64,000 bases of DNA from Chitinophaga sp. 180180018-3 (GTDB lineage: Bacteria > Bacteroidota > Bacteroidia > Chitinophagales > Chitinophagaceae). The translations under genes were made by a program, and so were the position numbers. Shown here one piece after another: positions 33,675 through 42,771 of the stretch. The stretch lies in contig NZ_CP140772.1 in the NCBI RefSeq assembly GCF_037893185.1, positions 7,680,001-7,744,000 on the forward strand, in the 5' to 3' direction. The notes under the pieces were generated by a model, which saw only the letters and a list, made by a program, of their open reading frames with translations, had not been told where the DNA came from and made no database searches. The stretch's first letter is position 1. The number at the start of each line of letters is the position of its first letter.

Positions 33675-33905
33675 ATGAAAAAAATAGCTTTAGTATTGCT
33701 GTCCGCCGGAACTATTTTGGCTATCTTAGCACAGTACGCCTTAACAAACGATTGGGTGTGGTTCCGTATCTTCCATACCATCGGTTTCATTGGGTATATA
33801 TTAATCATTAGCGGTCTTGCCTGTTTCTCTCTCTGGGCTATTCATCAGCTTTCCCGCGATGAAAAAAACAGAATTAAACGATACTATCATCAGCAGGATG
33901 AGTAG
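33675..33905 (+). CDS. Small two-span membrane protein, 76 aa
   Basis: No named family is recognised. The ATG at 33675 gives two hydrophobic segments (ALVLLSAGTILAILAQYAL and FIGYILIISGLACFSLWAI) and a basic tail (SRDEKNRIKRYYHQQDE), a typical small inner-membrane protein. It follows DUF5009 by 69 bp and precedes the next gene by 2 bp. Confidence 0.65.
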   Translation: MKKIALVLLSAGTILAILAQYALTNDWVWFRIFHTIGFIGYILIISGLACFSLWAIHQLSRDEKNRIKRYYHQQDE

Positions 33906-33907
33906 TA

Positions 33908-34183
33908 ATGGCACTGCGCAACGGTAATAACTTTATGTCAGATATTTTCACGCTCAAATTTGAGTACAAAGGTCATCCTCACATTCTGGAGGTACATACC
34001 GTACACCAGCAGTACAAAACTGTATATAAGGTGGTATTGGAAGAACATGAAATTACGTTTGAACCCGATGAAGAAGGTTACGTGCGGGCTGTTTCCAGCA
34101 AGCCCCTGCACGATCACCTGAATACGGTGGATGTTGCACTGTTGCATCATGTAGCAGAACTCATTATTCAGCATATACAGTAA
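33908..34183 (+). CDS. Small conserved-looking hypothetical protein, 91 aa
   Basis: I do not recognise the family. The core FTLKFEYKGHPHILEVHTVH followed by YKVVLEEHEITFEPDEEGYV reads as a compact beta-rich soluble domain, ending in a helix (ALLHHVAELIIQHIQ). The ATG at 33908 lies 2 bp after the previous stop, suggesting coupling; the ATG at 33935 (MSDIFTLKF) is an equally good start. It converges with the KefC-like gene, 5 bp apart. Confidence 0.6.
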   Translation: MALRNGNNFMSDIFTLKFEYKGHPHILEVHTVHQQYKTVYKVVLEEHEITFEPDEEGYVRAVSSKPLHDHLNTVDVALLHHVAELIIQHIQ

Positions 34184-34188
34184 GCTGA

Positions 34189-36081
34189 TCAGTTCTCCCC
34201 TGTTTGTTCGCCGCGGATTTCTTCACGCAGACTCTCGGGATCCCAGCCCTGTCCCTCGTCCAGCCAGGTTTTGATCCGGTCGGAGGTAATGAGTTTCTCC
34301 ATTTCTTCAATACGCTCTTTCATGGTATTGATGTATTGCTTCTTGTCATCGCGCAGGGCCGACAATCCTTTCAGTGCATTCTCATCCTGCCGGAGAAACG
34401 TTCTGGCCGCGCGTTCACTCCGATAGGCCCGTCCACCAAGCATCCTGAGTGCATCCACTCCTACCCTGATCGAAGTGTCTACCGTTTCCCGGTAAATGTG
34501 CAGCACACCAAGATCCATCAACTCAAAAGTATCTTCTGTATTCTCTGCTCTTACAAGTAGTTGCAGATGAGGAAAATAACGCTGCACCATTTTCACTATT
34601 TCCAATGTTTGCTCTGCATGATCGGTAGCTATGATCATCAGTTTAGCGTCGGCCGCGCCCGCAGCAACGAGCAAATCATAGCGGGATGCATCTCCATAAT
34701 ATACCTTAATACCCAGGTTATGAAGCGAGTCTACCCGGTCGGAATCCAGATCCAGTATGGTAGCATTGATACCGTTTGCGCGCAGAAAACGGCCTGTCAT
34801 GCTGCCGAAGCGCCCGAAACCGGCAATGATGACCGGATTCTTTTCATTAATCTCATCAGCTTCCCGCTCCGCTTTTATCTCCGAACGGGTGAAATGCGGT
34901 TGTATCACTTTTTCGTACAGCAGCATTACCAGTGGTGTCAGTGCCATACTGATGGCCACCACAGCCGTCATCATCGCAGTCATTTCCTCATTCAGCAGAT
35001 GAGCCTGGCGGGTGAACGATAGCAAAACGAAGGCAAATTCTCCGATATCAGCCAGGGCGAAGGCAAACAGCAGATTCTGATCTGTATTCAGTTTGAAGAT
35101 CTTGCCCAGGATCAGCAGTACCACTCCTTTCAATGTCATGATACCCGCTACAAGAGCCAATATAACCCAGGGCTGCTCCATGATCAGTTTGAAATCGATG
35201 GAAGCGCCTACTGCAATGAAGAATAGGCCCAGCAACAATCCCTTGAATGGTTCAATATCACTTTCCAGCTCATGTCTGTATTCACTGTTAGCCAGCACCA
35301 CTCCGCCCAGAAACGCACCCAGCGCAGAGCTCAGCCCTACCAGGTTCATCAGCACTGCAATACCCACTACCATTAACAGCGCAGTTGCCGTGAACAGCTC
35401 ACGTACTCTGGTTCCTGCAATAATGCGCATCAGCGGTCGTACCAGGTAGCGGCCCGCAATAATAATTACAGCTACAGCTCCCAACACCACCAGCGTTTGC
35501 CCCCATGCCGGCAGACCATCTCTGAGCGAATGAGACTGCGAAGCAGCTTCCGTACCGGCATTGCCTGCCAGTAATGGAAATATTGCCAGCATCGGGATGA
35601 CAGCGATGTCCTGGAACAGCAATACAGAAAATGCACTCTGCCCTGCGGCAGTGCCCATCCAGCCTTTTTCATTCAACGTCTGTAATACAATGGCAGTCGA
35701 TGAAAGCGACAATATCATTCCCAGCGCCAGCGAGGTGTTTACCGGCTGGCCGATCAGCATGGCTATACCTGCCAGCACCGCGGCACTAATGACCACCTGC
35801 AACCCTCCCAACCCCAGTATCGACGAACGCAATCTCCATAACAACGCAGGCTCCAGCTCTATCCCTATAAGGAACAACATCATTACTACACCAAACTCTG
35901 CGAAATGCATAATGTCTTCTCCCTCTGTTCCGATAAATCCAAATACAGAAGGCCCAATAATAATACCTGCCAGCAGATAGCCAAGCACGGCGCCCAGTCC
36001 CATTTTCCGGGCGAGCGGTACAAATATGATGGCGGCCGCCAGGTATACCATCGACTGAAATAATAAAGAATGCTGGTCCAT
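34189..36081 (-). CDS. KefB/KefC-like monovalent cation:proton antiporter with RCK domain
   Basis: The 630-residue protein joins a CPA2 antiporter domain of about 12 membrane segments (residues 1-390, e.g. MGLGAVLGYLLAGIIIGPSV and LSSTAIVLQTLNEKGWMGTA) to a TrkA-N/RCK_N domain with the dinucleotide-binding motif PVIIAGFGRFGSMTGRFLRA (about 410-430) and a helical C-terminus. This is the plan of the glutathione-gated K+ efflux systems KefB and KefC, which acidify the cytoplasm during electrophile stress. The KefG-like gene ends 1 bp before it, as for kefG-kefB. Gating by glutathione is inferred only. Confidence 0.9.
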   Translation of the reverse strand: MDQHSLLFQSMVYLAAAIIFVPLARKMGLGAVLGYLLAGIIIGPSVFGFIGTEGEDIMHFAEFGVVMMLFLIGIELEPALLWRLRSSILGLGGLQVVISAAVLAGIAMLIGQPVNTSLALGMILSLSSTAIVLQTLNEKGWMGTAAGQSAFSVLLFQDIAVIPMLAIFPLLAGNAGTEAASQSHSLRDGLPAWGQTLVVLGAVAVIIIAGRYLVRPLMRIIAGTRVRELFTATALLMVVGIAVLMNLVGLSSALGAFLGGVVLANSEYRHELESDIEPFKGLLLGLFFIAVGASIDFKLIMEQPWVILALVAGIMTLKGVVLLILGKIFKLNTDQNLLFAFALADIGEFAFVLLSFTRQAHLLNEEMTAMMTAVVAISMALTPLVMLLYEKVIQPHFTRSEIKAEREADEINEKNPVIIAGFGRFGSMTGRFLRANGINATILDLDSDRVDSLHNLGIKVYYGDASRYDLLVAAGAADAKLMIIATDHAEQTLEIVKMVQRYFPHLQLLVRAENTEDTFELMDLGVLHIYRETVDTSIRVGVDALRMLGGRAYRSERAARTFLRQDENALKGLSALRDDKKQYINTMKERIEEMEKLITSDRIKTWLDEGQGWDPESLREEIRGEQTGEN

Positions 36082-36082
36082 A

Positions 36083-36688
36083 TTAACTGGTTTGAGCGGG
36101 TAGTTGAAGAAGTTGATTCAGGTACTCGAGATCAGGCAGCGGCTTGGGATCAAATTGCTTGTCGCGCAGCAGCTCCAGCGTTTTTCCAAGCTTTACAGCT
36201 TCCTGCTGTATATCTGAAATATCCATCCGGTGCACGCCAAATACCACATAGGGCGCAACATATTGCATGTTGCATAACTTAGCGGTTTGTATGAATGGCA
36301 ACAGAAAATCATGTACTGTATGTCCATGATGTCCTTCGGGATGATAGGCATGTTCGGAACCTCCCGCACTGATAATATTACCGAAGTATTTCCCCTGCAA
36401 CGCTTTACCAGTATGACCATAAGCCCAGCCATGTTCCAGTACAAGGTCCAGCCATTGCTTTATAATAGCCGGGGCACTATACCAGTAAAAAGGATGCTGC
36501 ATTAATATAATATCGTGTTGTTCCAGCAGTTTTTGCTCGCGGGCTACATTGATGTCCAGGTGGGGATATTGCTCGTACAGATCATTAAAAGTAATACCCG
36601 GCATGTTTTTTATAACCCGCAGCAACTGTGCGTGCACCCTCGATTTCTCCAGGGCCGGATGTGCAAAATTTATCAATACTCTGGCCAT
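36083..36688 (-). CDS. KefG/KefF-like flavodoxin-fold quinone reductase, Kef ancillary protein
   Basis: This 201-residue NAD(P)H:quinone-oxidoreductase-like protein should sit on the RCK domain of the KefC-like antiporter and be needed for full activity. The family signature is HDIILMQHPFYWYSAPAIIK followed by QWLDLVLEHGWAYG, with SAGGSEHAYHPEGHHGHTVH after it. The length is typical. It is one base from the antiporter gene and 55 bp after the ClC gene on the same strand. Confidence 0.9.
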   Translation of the reverse strand: MARVLINFAHPALEKSRVHAQLLRVIKNMPGITFNDLYEQYPHLDINVAREQKLLEQHDIILMQHPFYWYSAPAIIKQWLDLVLEHGWAYGHTGKALQGKYFGNIISAGGSEHAYHPEGHHGHTVHDFLLPFIQTAKLCNMQYVAPYVVFGVHRMDISDIQQEAVKLGKTLELLRDKQFDPKPLPDLEYLNQLLQLPAQTS

Positions 36689-36743
36689 CGTCGGATTTTC
36701 GTATACAGGAATTTAGGCATTTTGTTTTATATCCCAAATAGTG

Positions 36744-38594
36744 CTATCCTTCGGAATATTCCTGCAGGAGTAAACGGTATTTATTGAGTAAAGTGGATTT
36801 AGAGATAAAACCCACCAGGTGCTTATCCTGCAAAACGGGCAGCAGCCAGGTGTTGGACCCGTCGAACTTCCGGATCACAGTGTCTACATTATCTTTTATG
36901 TTCACAACAGCCGGTGATGTCTGCATCATTTTCTTTACAGTAATCGTATCATACAGCTCAGGGTTGAACATCACCGGCCGGATGTCGTCCAGCGTGATGA
37001 TGCCTTCAAATAATTGCTGTTGGCTCACTACAGCAATAATGTTCCGGCCACCCTCTTTCACCAGTTCTATGACTTCGCGGAGGTGCGCGTTAATATCTAC
37101 CATTTGTACATCTCTGTCTATCAGCTCATCTATCCTGAGCAGAGATAAAATGTTTTTATCGTGAGCGCGTGTAAACACTTTACCTTCTTCTGCGAGTTCT
37201 TTTATTTCCGGGGAGATGGGAGAAAACCACTTTGCCATCAGGAAGGAGATCGTTGAAACAATCATCAGCGGTATGAAAAGGTCATATCCGGAACTGGATT
37301 CGGCGATGAGGAATATGGCGGTGAGCGGGGCATACATTACGCCAGCCATTACGCCAGCCATACCAACAATCACCATATTGGTGACCGGGATATTGGTAAT
37401 ACCCATCTGCAGACAAACCACGGCGAAAAAGAATCCCAGAAATCCTCCTGCAACGAGGGAGGGTGCAAAATTTCCACCGTTTCCACCACTCTGTATGGTG
37501 ATGGAAGCGGCAAATGCTTTCAGCAAACATACGCACCCGGTGAAAACCAGTATCATCCAGCTTTGCAGCGGCAGATACCGGAAGAAGCTGTTTTGCAGAA
37601 TATCTTCACCAGCTCCGCCGGCAAGCGCCTTTACACTGGAGTAGCCTTCCCCGAATAAAGGAGGCATGGCCACGCAAAGAGCAGATACCAGTATGCCGCC
37701 GAGGATGGCCCGTTGTAATGCAGACCACTTCAGATGATGAAAGAAATGTTCCACCTTCCGGGAAATGACCACATAGTAGCGGGCATAAAATCCACTGAGT
37801 ATCCCCAGAGCGATGTAATAAGGTACATTATGATAATTGAATGCAGTTCTCGACTCGAAGTGAAATAACGCTTCTTCCTGCAGAATGATCTTGGAAAGCA
37901 GGCTGCCACAAACGGCGGCCACCACAAGGGGCATGAAATCCGAAAACACGACCCCGGTTAATAATACCTCGAAAGCGAACATCATCCCGGCAATGGGAGC
38001 ATTGAAGGCGGCGGCGATTCCTGCAGTTGCGCCGGCGGCCAGCAGCAGGGTCCGCTCTTTATATCCAAGATTGTATACCCGCGCGTAGTTAGAGCCCACG
38101 GCGGCACCCGTAACAGCAATCGGGCTTTCAAGCCCTGCTGATCCCCCCAGCCCTACAGTGACCGCACTTTGCAGGATCTGAGAATACATTTTTACCGGAG
38201 GTACCCGGCTGGAGTTTTGCGCAATCTCGTGCAGAATGGCCGGTATCCCTTTCCTCGACTGCCCCTTGAAAAACCAGATGACAATCAGCGTCGTGAGCAC
38301 GATCCCCAGAAAAGGAAACACGATGTAAAAGATGACCTGGGTACTGAAATGTACCTTATAAGTAATGACGTAATGGATATAGTGAACAAGACTCTTCAGC
38401 ACCACTCCCGCCAGTCCTGCTGTACACCCTACTAAGATACCGGACAACAACAGGAATTGATTGCGGTTCATCTTATTATGGAGCCAATGCAGGATCAGTT
38501 CGTAGCTTCTGGCACTTTTCAGACTATATTGTTCGAAATCCTTTCTGAATCTGAAAAAACTATGATGCTTCCGCAGACGCTTAAATTGACTCAT
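36744..38594 (-). CDS. ClC-family chloride channel/transporter with two CBS domains
   Basis: The 616-residue protein carries the ClC core (about 50-440) and a cytoplasmic CBS pair (about 470-610, RDVQMVDINAHLREVIELVK and TSPAVVNIKDNVDTVIRKFD). Ion-path motifs are visible: SRKGIP for GSGIP, GLGGSAGLESPIAV for GREGP with the gating glutamate kept, and GGNGGNFAPSLVAGG for GxFxP. The serine of the first motif is replaced, so anion specificity may differ. It starts 16 bp after the transglutaminase-like gene and precedes the KefG-like gene, so it may be part of one long transcript. Confidence 0.93.
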   Translation of the reverse strand: MSQFKRLRKHHSFFRFRKDFEQYSLKSARSYELILHWLHNKMNRNQFLLLSGILVGCTAGLAGVVLKSLVHYIHYVITYKVHFSTQVIFYIVFPFLGIVLTTLIVIWFFKGQSRKGIPAILHEIAQNSSRVPPVKMYSQILQSAVTVGLGGSAGLESPIAVTGAAVGSNYARVYNLGYKERTLLLAAGATAGIAAAFNAPIAGMMFAFEVLLTGVVFSDFMPLVVAAVCGSLLSKIILQEEALFHFESRTAFNYHNVPYYIALGILSGFYARYYVVISRKVEHFFHHLKWSALQRAILGGILVSALCVAMPPLFGEGYSSVKALAGGAGEDILQNSFFRYLPLQSWMILVFTGCVCLLKAFAASITIQSGGNGGNFAPSLVAGGFLGFFFAVVCLQMGITNIPVTNMVIVGMAGVMAGVMYAPLTAIFLIAESSSGYDLFIPLMIVSTISFLMAKWFSPISPEIKELAEEGKVFTRAHDKNILSLLRIDELIDRDVQMVDINAHLREVIELVKEGGRNIIAVVSQQQLFEGIITLDDIRPVMFNPELYDTITVKKMMQTSPAVVNIKDNVDTVIRKFDGSNTWLLPVLQDKHLVGFISKSTLLNKYRLLLQEYSEG

Positions 38595-38610
38595 GCAACA
38601 AATTTAAGGA

Positions 38611-39519
38611 TCACAGCTCAATCAAAGCATAAACTTTATCATTCATATATGGCCCTCCGGGGCGGCGGGCAGTATAATCGAGGTTAATCCAATACTCTCC
38701 CTTCAGCTCGTGGTAGTATATTTCTTTGACTGGTGGTTTGGGGAAAAGAGTGATGATGGCCTGTTTCATGATTTCAAAGTCGTTTTTATCCCCACAGTAT
38801 AGTTCCGGGTATGCATGTCCCTTGATGAGTACTATACGGCATCTTGCTCCGATCGACTGCAGGCAGGAGGTCATTAATATGGAGTGATCGTCGCAGTCGC
38901 CGCCCAGCCCGTTCTGAATGGTTTCCTGCGGAGTGGCGAAATATTCGTCCCTCCTGGAATCAAGAACATATTTAAAATTGCTGTTGATATAACGGAATAG
39001 CGACAGAAAACGGGTGATTTTTCCGTATTTGTAGAAGTATTCATCATAATAATCCAGCGAATGTTTTACCGAGAAGTTGCGCACCAGTGAATCCTGAAAA
39101 TTGACCTTCTCGCGGATACCTCTTACCGTTTTATCCCGGTAGCTCTCCACTCTTCGTGGATAAAGGCTCAGGATATCGAGCTGTTTGCTGTCTTTCGCCC
39201 GGAGGTTGCCCTGCACCATTCCCTTGTAGTCGTTCAGTACATTCTGCAAGGTATACCGGTCTGTAAGACGATTAAATACGAGTATACAACAAAGAACGAG
39301 GAAAACAGGTATGATAATCGGCCTGAAGATCCATCGGAATGCATAGATAATGACGAAACTGGCCACCACAGCTACCAGCAGGTCAACATGCCAGCCATTG
39401 GCCACCAGCGGAGGAATAAAGCGGTTAATGTAGGGCGCAAGCAATAATAAAGTCAACAGACTCAATATGTTAAACAGTATTTTCTGCGCCCCGGAATATT
39501 TGCTTTCGTCTATAGCCAT
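38611..39519 (-). CDS. Membrane-anchored transglutaminase-like protein
   Basis: The 302-residue protein has two or three N-terminal membrane helices (ILFNILSLLTLLLLAPYINR; VDLLVAVVASFVIIYAF; IIIPVFLVLCCILVF), then a transglutaminase-like cysteine-peptidase fold. The triad is visible: Cys in GGDCDDHSILMTSCLQSIGA (about 205-210), His in KGHAYPELYCG (about 233) and Asp in YWINLDYTARRPGGPY (about 280). The ATG at 39519 is preferred over the TTG upstream. It sits between the STAND NTPase (33 bp) and the ClC gene (16 bp). It may be a protease or transferase on the periplasmic or cytoplasmic side; the substrate is unknown. Confidence 0.8.
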   Translation of the reverse strand: MAIDESKYSGAQKILFNILSLLTLLLLAPYINRFIPPLVANGWHVDLLVAVVASFVIIYAFRWIFRPIIIPVFLVLCCILVFNRLTDRYTLQNVLNDYKGMVQGNLRAKDSKQLDILSLYPRRVESYRDKTVRGIREKVNFQDSLVRNFSVKHSLDYYDEYFYKYGKITRFLSLFRYINSNFKYVLDSRRDEYFATPQETIQNGLGGDCDDHSILMTSCLQSIGARCRIVLIKGHAYPELYCGDKNDFEIMKQAIITLFPKPPVKEIYYHELKGEYWINLDYTARRPGGPYMNDKVYALIEL

Positions 39520-39552
39520 TATGCTACGCAATAAAGCAAAATTATGCCATAA

Positions 39553-42150
39553 TCAACGCGCAAAATTTGGAACGGCCTGTTTAAAGGAAGTGCTTTTCCT
39601 GATGAGCTCAATCTGTTGGGCAGTATCATTCTTCTGCTTATCCATATGCAGCTGCTGGTAGATTTTATTGAGCAACCCAAAGTTCATCAGGGCGATTATT
39701 TTGAAGTCGAGCTTCTGTGCGTTTTCCACAGCAGTTTCGGCTACCCTGATGGCTTTGTTAAAGTCGTGCTCATTGAAATATACCCCGGCATATAACAGTT
39801 TCTGCATGGATTCCATGTACTTGCCTCCGAAGTAATCCGTGGAATAATTTTTTATCACCTGGTCGGTATGCCTGCATATCCGCGCAGCAGAAGCAGTTTG
39901 ACCTAATCCAAGATAGGCCTGTGCCTGCCAGCAGAGCAGGGTCATTCTCAGGGAATCGGTTCTGCGGTGCTGTAAAGAAGGATATGTCTCAAAGATCCGG
40001 GTAGTGAAAGACAGCAGGCTTTCGTTGTCTCCCAAAAGGGTAAAAACAATACCCATATTCCGGAATACGATTTCCTGTGCTTCAGAAATTGGTTTTCTGC
40101 CTCCTCCGGTCCAGTAGCGGAAATAATTGTAGATTTTTTCTCTTATACCTTCGTTTATAATACCAAACTTGAGGAATTCATATATGAAGAGCTGTATTTC
40201 ATAAGGAGAAACCCATAGTTCTTCATCGAATTCATCAGCGCTGTATATTTTTTTGATATTGTTTAATTCAATTTCGCATTGCTCGGCATCCAGCTGAAGC
40301 AGGGCCATGGTAAAGAGCTTGCTCCTGATCTTCAGTTTGTCTTCCCGGGCTTCTGACAGTCCGAGTAACGCCGTAAGCACTTTACGCTTTCTGAAATGGA
40401 TAAACTCATCACTGATAAACGGCCCTATCGGATTCTTTTTAAAGAAGCCCGTAGGGAAGATGGATTTCAGCTCGCCCTGGTTATTACCATCATGCTGATA
40501 GTGGAGCACGAGGTATTCCAACAGATGTGATTTTTCTATGTTAGACAGGGGAAGGTGCAGCATTTTAATAATGCCCTCGATCTGCGCATGATTGATGGCA
40601 TAACGGAGCAGCCACCTGAAAACACCGATCCGGTAAGGCGATTGGGGAAGATGTTCCAGGATGGCCAGCAGCAGATCCTCATTGATCTCCTGACCATTCT
40701 GTTTCAGGTAGTGCATGGCCACAAAATACTCCAGGAGCATGGTGTGGGCGAAGCGCACTTTCACATTGAACATGATCTCCTGGCTGAGATTTTCTTCTAC
40801 CAGAATATTATCGGCGAGCAGCTCCTTGTAAGCCGGGAACAGATCTGCGTTCTGAGTCAGGAGCAGGTTCTTGTCTACATAAATCCCTGTCCTGCCCAGA
40901 TCCAGCAAGGTCAACAGCTTTTCAATAATCTTTATTTTGAAGGAGTTGCTTTGCGAATTGAAAACCCTGTTCTGTATGAACCGGGAAACTATTTCGAACA
41001 AACTGAGGTGTTCATCCACGAAAGTCTGTTCCGGGCCGCTGTTCAGCTGGCAGAACAACTGCAGATAATACGGGTAACGTAGTTTCTGGAGGAAGTTTTC
41101 AGAGAACAGTCTTACAGTTGCCGGGTCGAACTGATGGTTGTAGAGAATAGACTTCACTTCCTGCTCGGTAAGCCGGGGCATGTTTATGTTCGTTTCCTCG
41201 TCCATTTCTGCGCCCAGATACCAGTAGCGGCGAAAAGCCGGGTATTGCTGGGAGTGTTGGAAGATTTCAGCCCAGGTGCTGCTTCTGATCGACAGGATCA
41301 CTTTCACCCATGGGTAGAGATCATTGGAGTATACGAAATCTTCGAGTTTAGAGTACAGGAGGCGGAGTTTTTCTCCGGCTACTGCAATTTCATCGAAGCC
41401 GTCTATTATTAATATAAGGCGTCCGCCTTTTTTGTCGAAGTGGCTGGAGAAATATTCGCGGAAGTTTTCGCCGTTGCCGAGGTTCATCTGGTTATCCAGC
41501 CAGGATGAAAGGGAGAAGCCTTTCAACAGAAGGCTACCCGCAGCATGCGCGTGAATGAACCAGCAGATGTCCTGCTTGTACCTGGCTTCTTTCCCGAACC
41601 AGAAATGTTCGGCCAGATGCACCAGTGCAAGCGATTTACCCCATCCGGATGGTGCAATGAGAGCGGTAGCGGCGTAATCACTTTCCAGGAACTTTTCAAT
41701 ATGTGCATTACAGTACGGCCGGTGTACAGTATAAGGAAATGCAATGCCGGAGCGATTCTTAAGCGTAAGCATGGTATAGTGGGATACCGCGTCCGCTTTG
41801 GTTTTTAAATCGGTCCACTTGCTATTATCCGCCACAGACGACGGACTGGCAGCATTGGATGGCCTTGAGGCTGTATTCAGCTTCCGGTAATGATGTTGCT
41901 GAAAATCTTCCCAGTCTTTATATTGACAATATTGTGAAAGCGTATTCAAAGTATATCTGGAAAAGCTGTGTTGAGCAACAGCAAATCCAAACACTCTTTT
42001 GAGGGTCGTTTCGCTCACCAGTTTGGTGGTATCATCCAATATAGCCTGAGAGAGATGTTTGCAATCTCCTGGTAACATGACTTCAACGCCAAACCTGCGT
42101 AGAACTTCGTTCTGCAGGGTTATGATAAAGTCATAGGACAGATCAATCAT
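39553..42150 (-). CDS. STAND/NACHT-type NTPase with Bacteroidetes N-terminal regulatory domain and helical repeats
   Basis: The 865-residue protein has three parts. Residues 1-90 hold a module common in Bacteroidetes regulators (LVSETTLKRVFGFA, then SRYTLNTLSQYCQYKDWEDF). Next is a P-loop NTPase of the STAND/NACHT kind: Walker A in IAPSGWGKSLALVHLAEHFW (about 166-173), Walker B with GRLILIIDGFDEIAVAGEKL (about 243-262), and the sensor VILSIRSSTW. The C-terminal 400 residues are alpha-helical, with TPR-like repeats near the end (ETAVENAQKLDFKIIALMNF). The ATG at 42150 is preferred over the TTG at 42159. It diverges from the giant adhesin gene across a 612-bp gap of repeats. Signal and effector are unknown. 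Confidence 0.85.
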   Translation of the reverse strand: MIDLSYDFIITLQNEVLRRFGVEVMLPGDCKHLSQAILDDTTKLVSETTLKRVFGFAVAQHSFSRYTLNTLSQYCQYKDWEDFQQHHYRKLNTASRPSNAASPSSVADNSKWTDLKTKADAVSHYTMLTLKNRSGIAFPYTVHRPYCNAHIEKFLESDYAATALIAPSGWGKSLALVHLAEHFWFGKEARYKQDICWFIHAHAAGSLLLKGFSLSSWLDNQMNLGNGENFREYFSSHFDKKGGRLILIIDGFDEIAVAGEKLRLLYSKLEDFVYSNDLYPWVKVILSIRSSTWAEIFQHSQQYPAFRRYWYLGAEMDEETNINMPRLTEQEVKSILYNHQFDPATVRLFSENFLQKLRYPYYLQLFCQLNSGPEQTFVDEHLSLFEIVSRFIQNRVFNSQSNSFKIKIIEKLLTLLDLGRTGIYVDKNLLLTQNADLFPAYKELLADNILVEENLSQEIMFNVKVRFAHTMLLEYFVAMHYLKQNGQEINEDLLLAILEHLPQSPYRIGVFRWLLRYAINHAQIEGIIKMLHLPLSNIEKSHLLEYLVLHYQHDGNNQGELKSIFPTGFFKKNPIGPFISDEFIHFRKRKVLTALLGLSEAREDKLKIRSKLFTMALLQLDAEQCEIELNNIKKIYSADEFDEELWVSPYEIQLFIYEFLKFGIINEGIREKIYNYFRYWTGGGRKPISEAQEIVFRNMGIVFTLLGDNESLLSFTTRIFETYPSLQHRRTDSLRMTLLCWQAQAYLGLGQTASAARICRHTDQVIKNYSTDYFGGKYMESMQKLLYAGVYFNEHDFNKAIRVAETAVENAQKLDFKIIALMNFGLLNKIYQQLHMDKQKNDTAQQIELIRKSTSFKQAVPNFAR

Positions 42151-42159
42151 AGGGGACAA

Positions 42160-42771
42160 TAAATGGATTTTCGAATTGTCGGTACTTGTTTAAGTACGTA
42201 TGGTTTTTACGTTTAGATTTAACAAATACCGAATGAACAAAATGAACAGAAAATATTAGACTGAATTATATATATTATTATAACTAATAAGTCAACTCGT
42301 CTGTTTATTTACGGAATGGAAACCATATATAAATATGATGAGTTGCAACAGAATATGATGATACAAAAATTATCAATATAATATTTTTTGAATTTCTAAA
42401 GGCCATATAGACAGTCTAACTTTACACTAAATCTTTTTAAAATTTTTTTTGGCCAATACGATAGTTAGCCTCGTTTTTTCATTATTTCCCCTTTTTGCCT
42501 CTTTTTTCTTTGCTTGAATGAACAAACTGAACAGAAAATTTAGCTTCTGAACAAACTGAACTATTCAAACGGAATGAACAAAAAGACCCTTTAGTAAACC
42601 ACCCCTTCAACATACTTTCGTACCGTTTTGTAACAATCCTTTAACAAATATGCGTAGAACGTATTCTGAAAAACGGTGATGTTTTCATAAACCATTTCCT
42701 AACCGCTGCCTGCCTTAGAGTTTTATTATACGTAGTAGAACCGAAAATTTTCTTAGTCAAATATTGATGCT
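42160..42771. promoter_or_regulatory. Divergent regulatory gap with TGAAC direct repeats
   Basis: This AT-rich 612-bp gap separates the STAND NTPase and giant adhesin genes. TGAAC occurs at 42234, 42243, 42519, 42528, 42548, 42557 and 42575. The first six form three pairs spaced exactly 9 bp (TGAACAAAATGAAC, then TGAACAAACTGAAC twice), and the last lies 18 bp after 42557. The spacing suits a protein binding one face of the helix. One pair is near the NTPase start, the rest about 200 bp before the adhesin. No gene is evident in the gap. Confidence 0.7.

Noticed and set aside
33614..33811. 65-codon plus frame across the start of the small two-span membrane protein
   Set aside because: It overlaps 33675-33905 in another frame; that frame has two clear membrane segments, this one has none.
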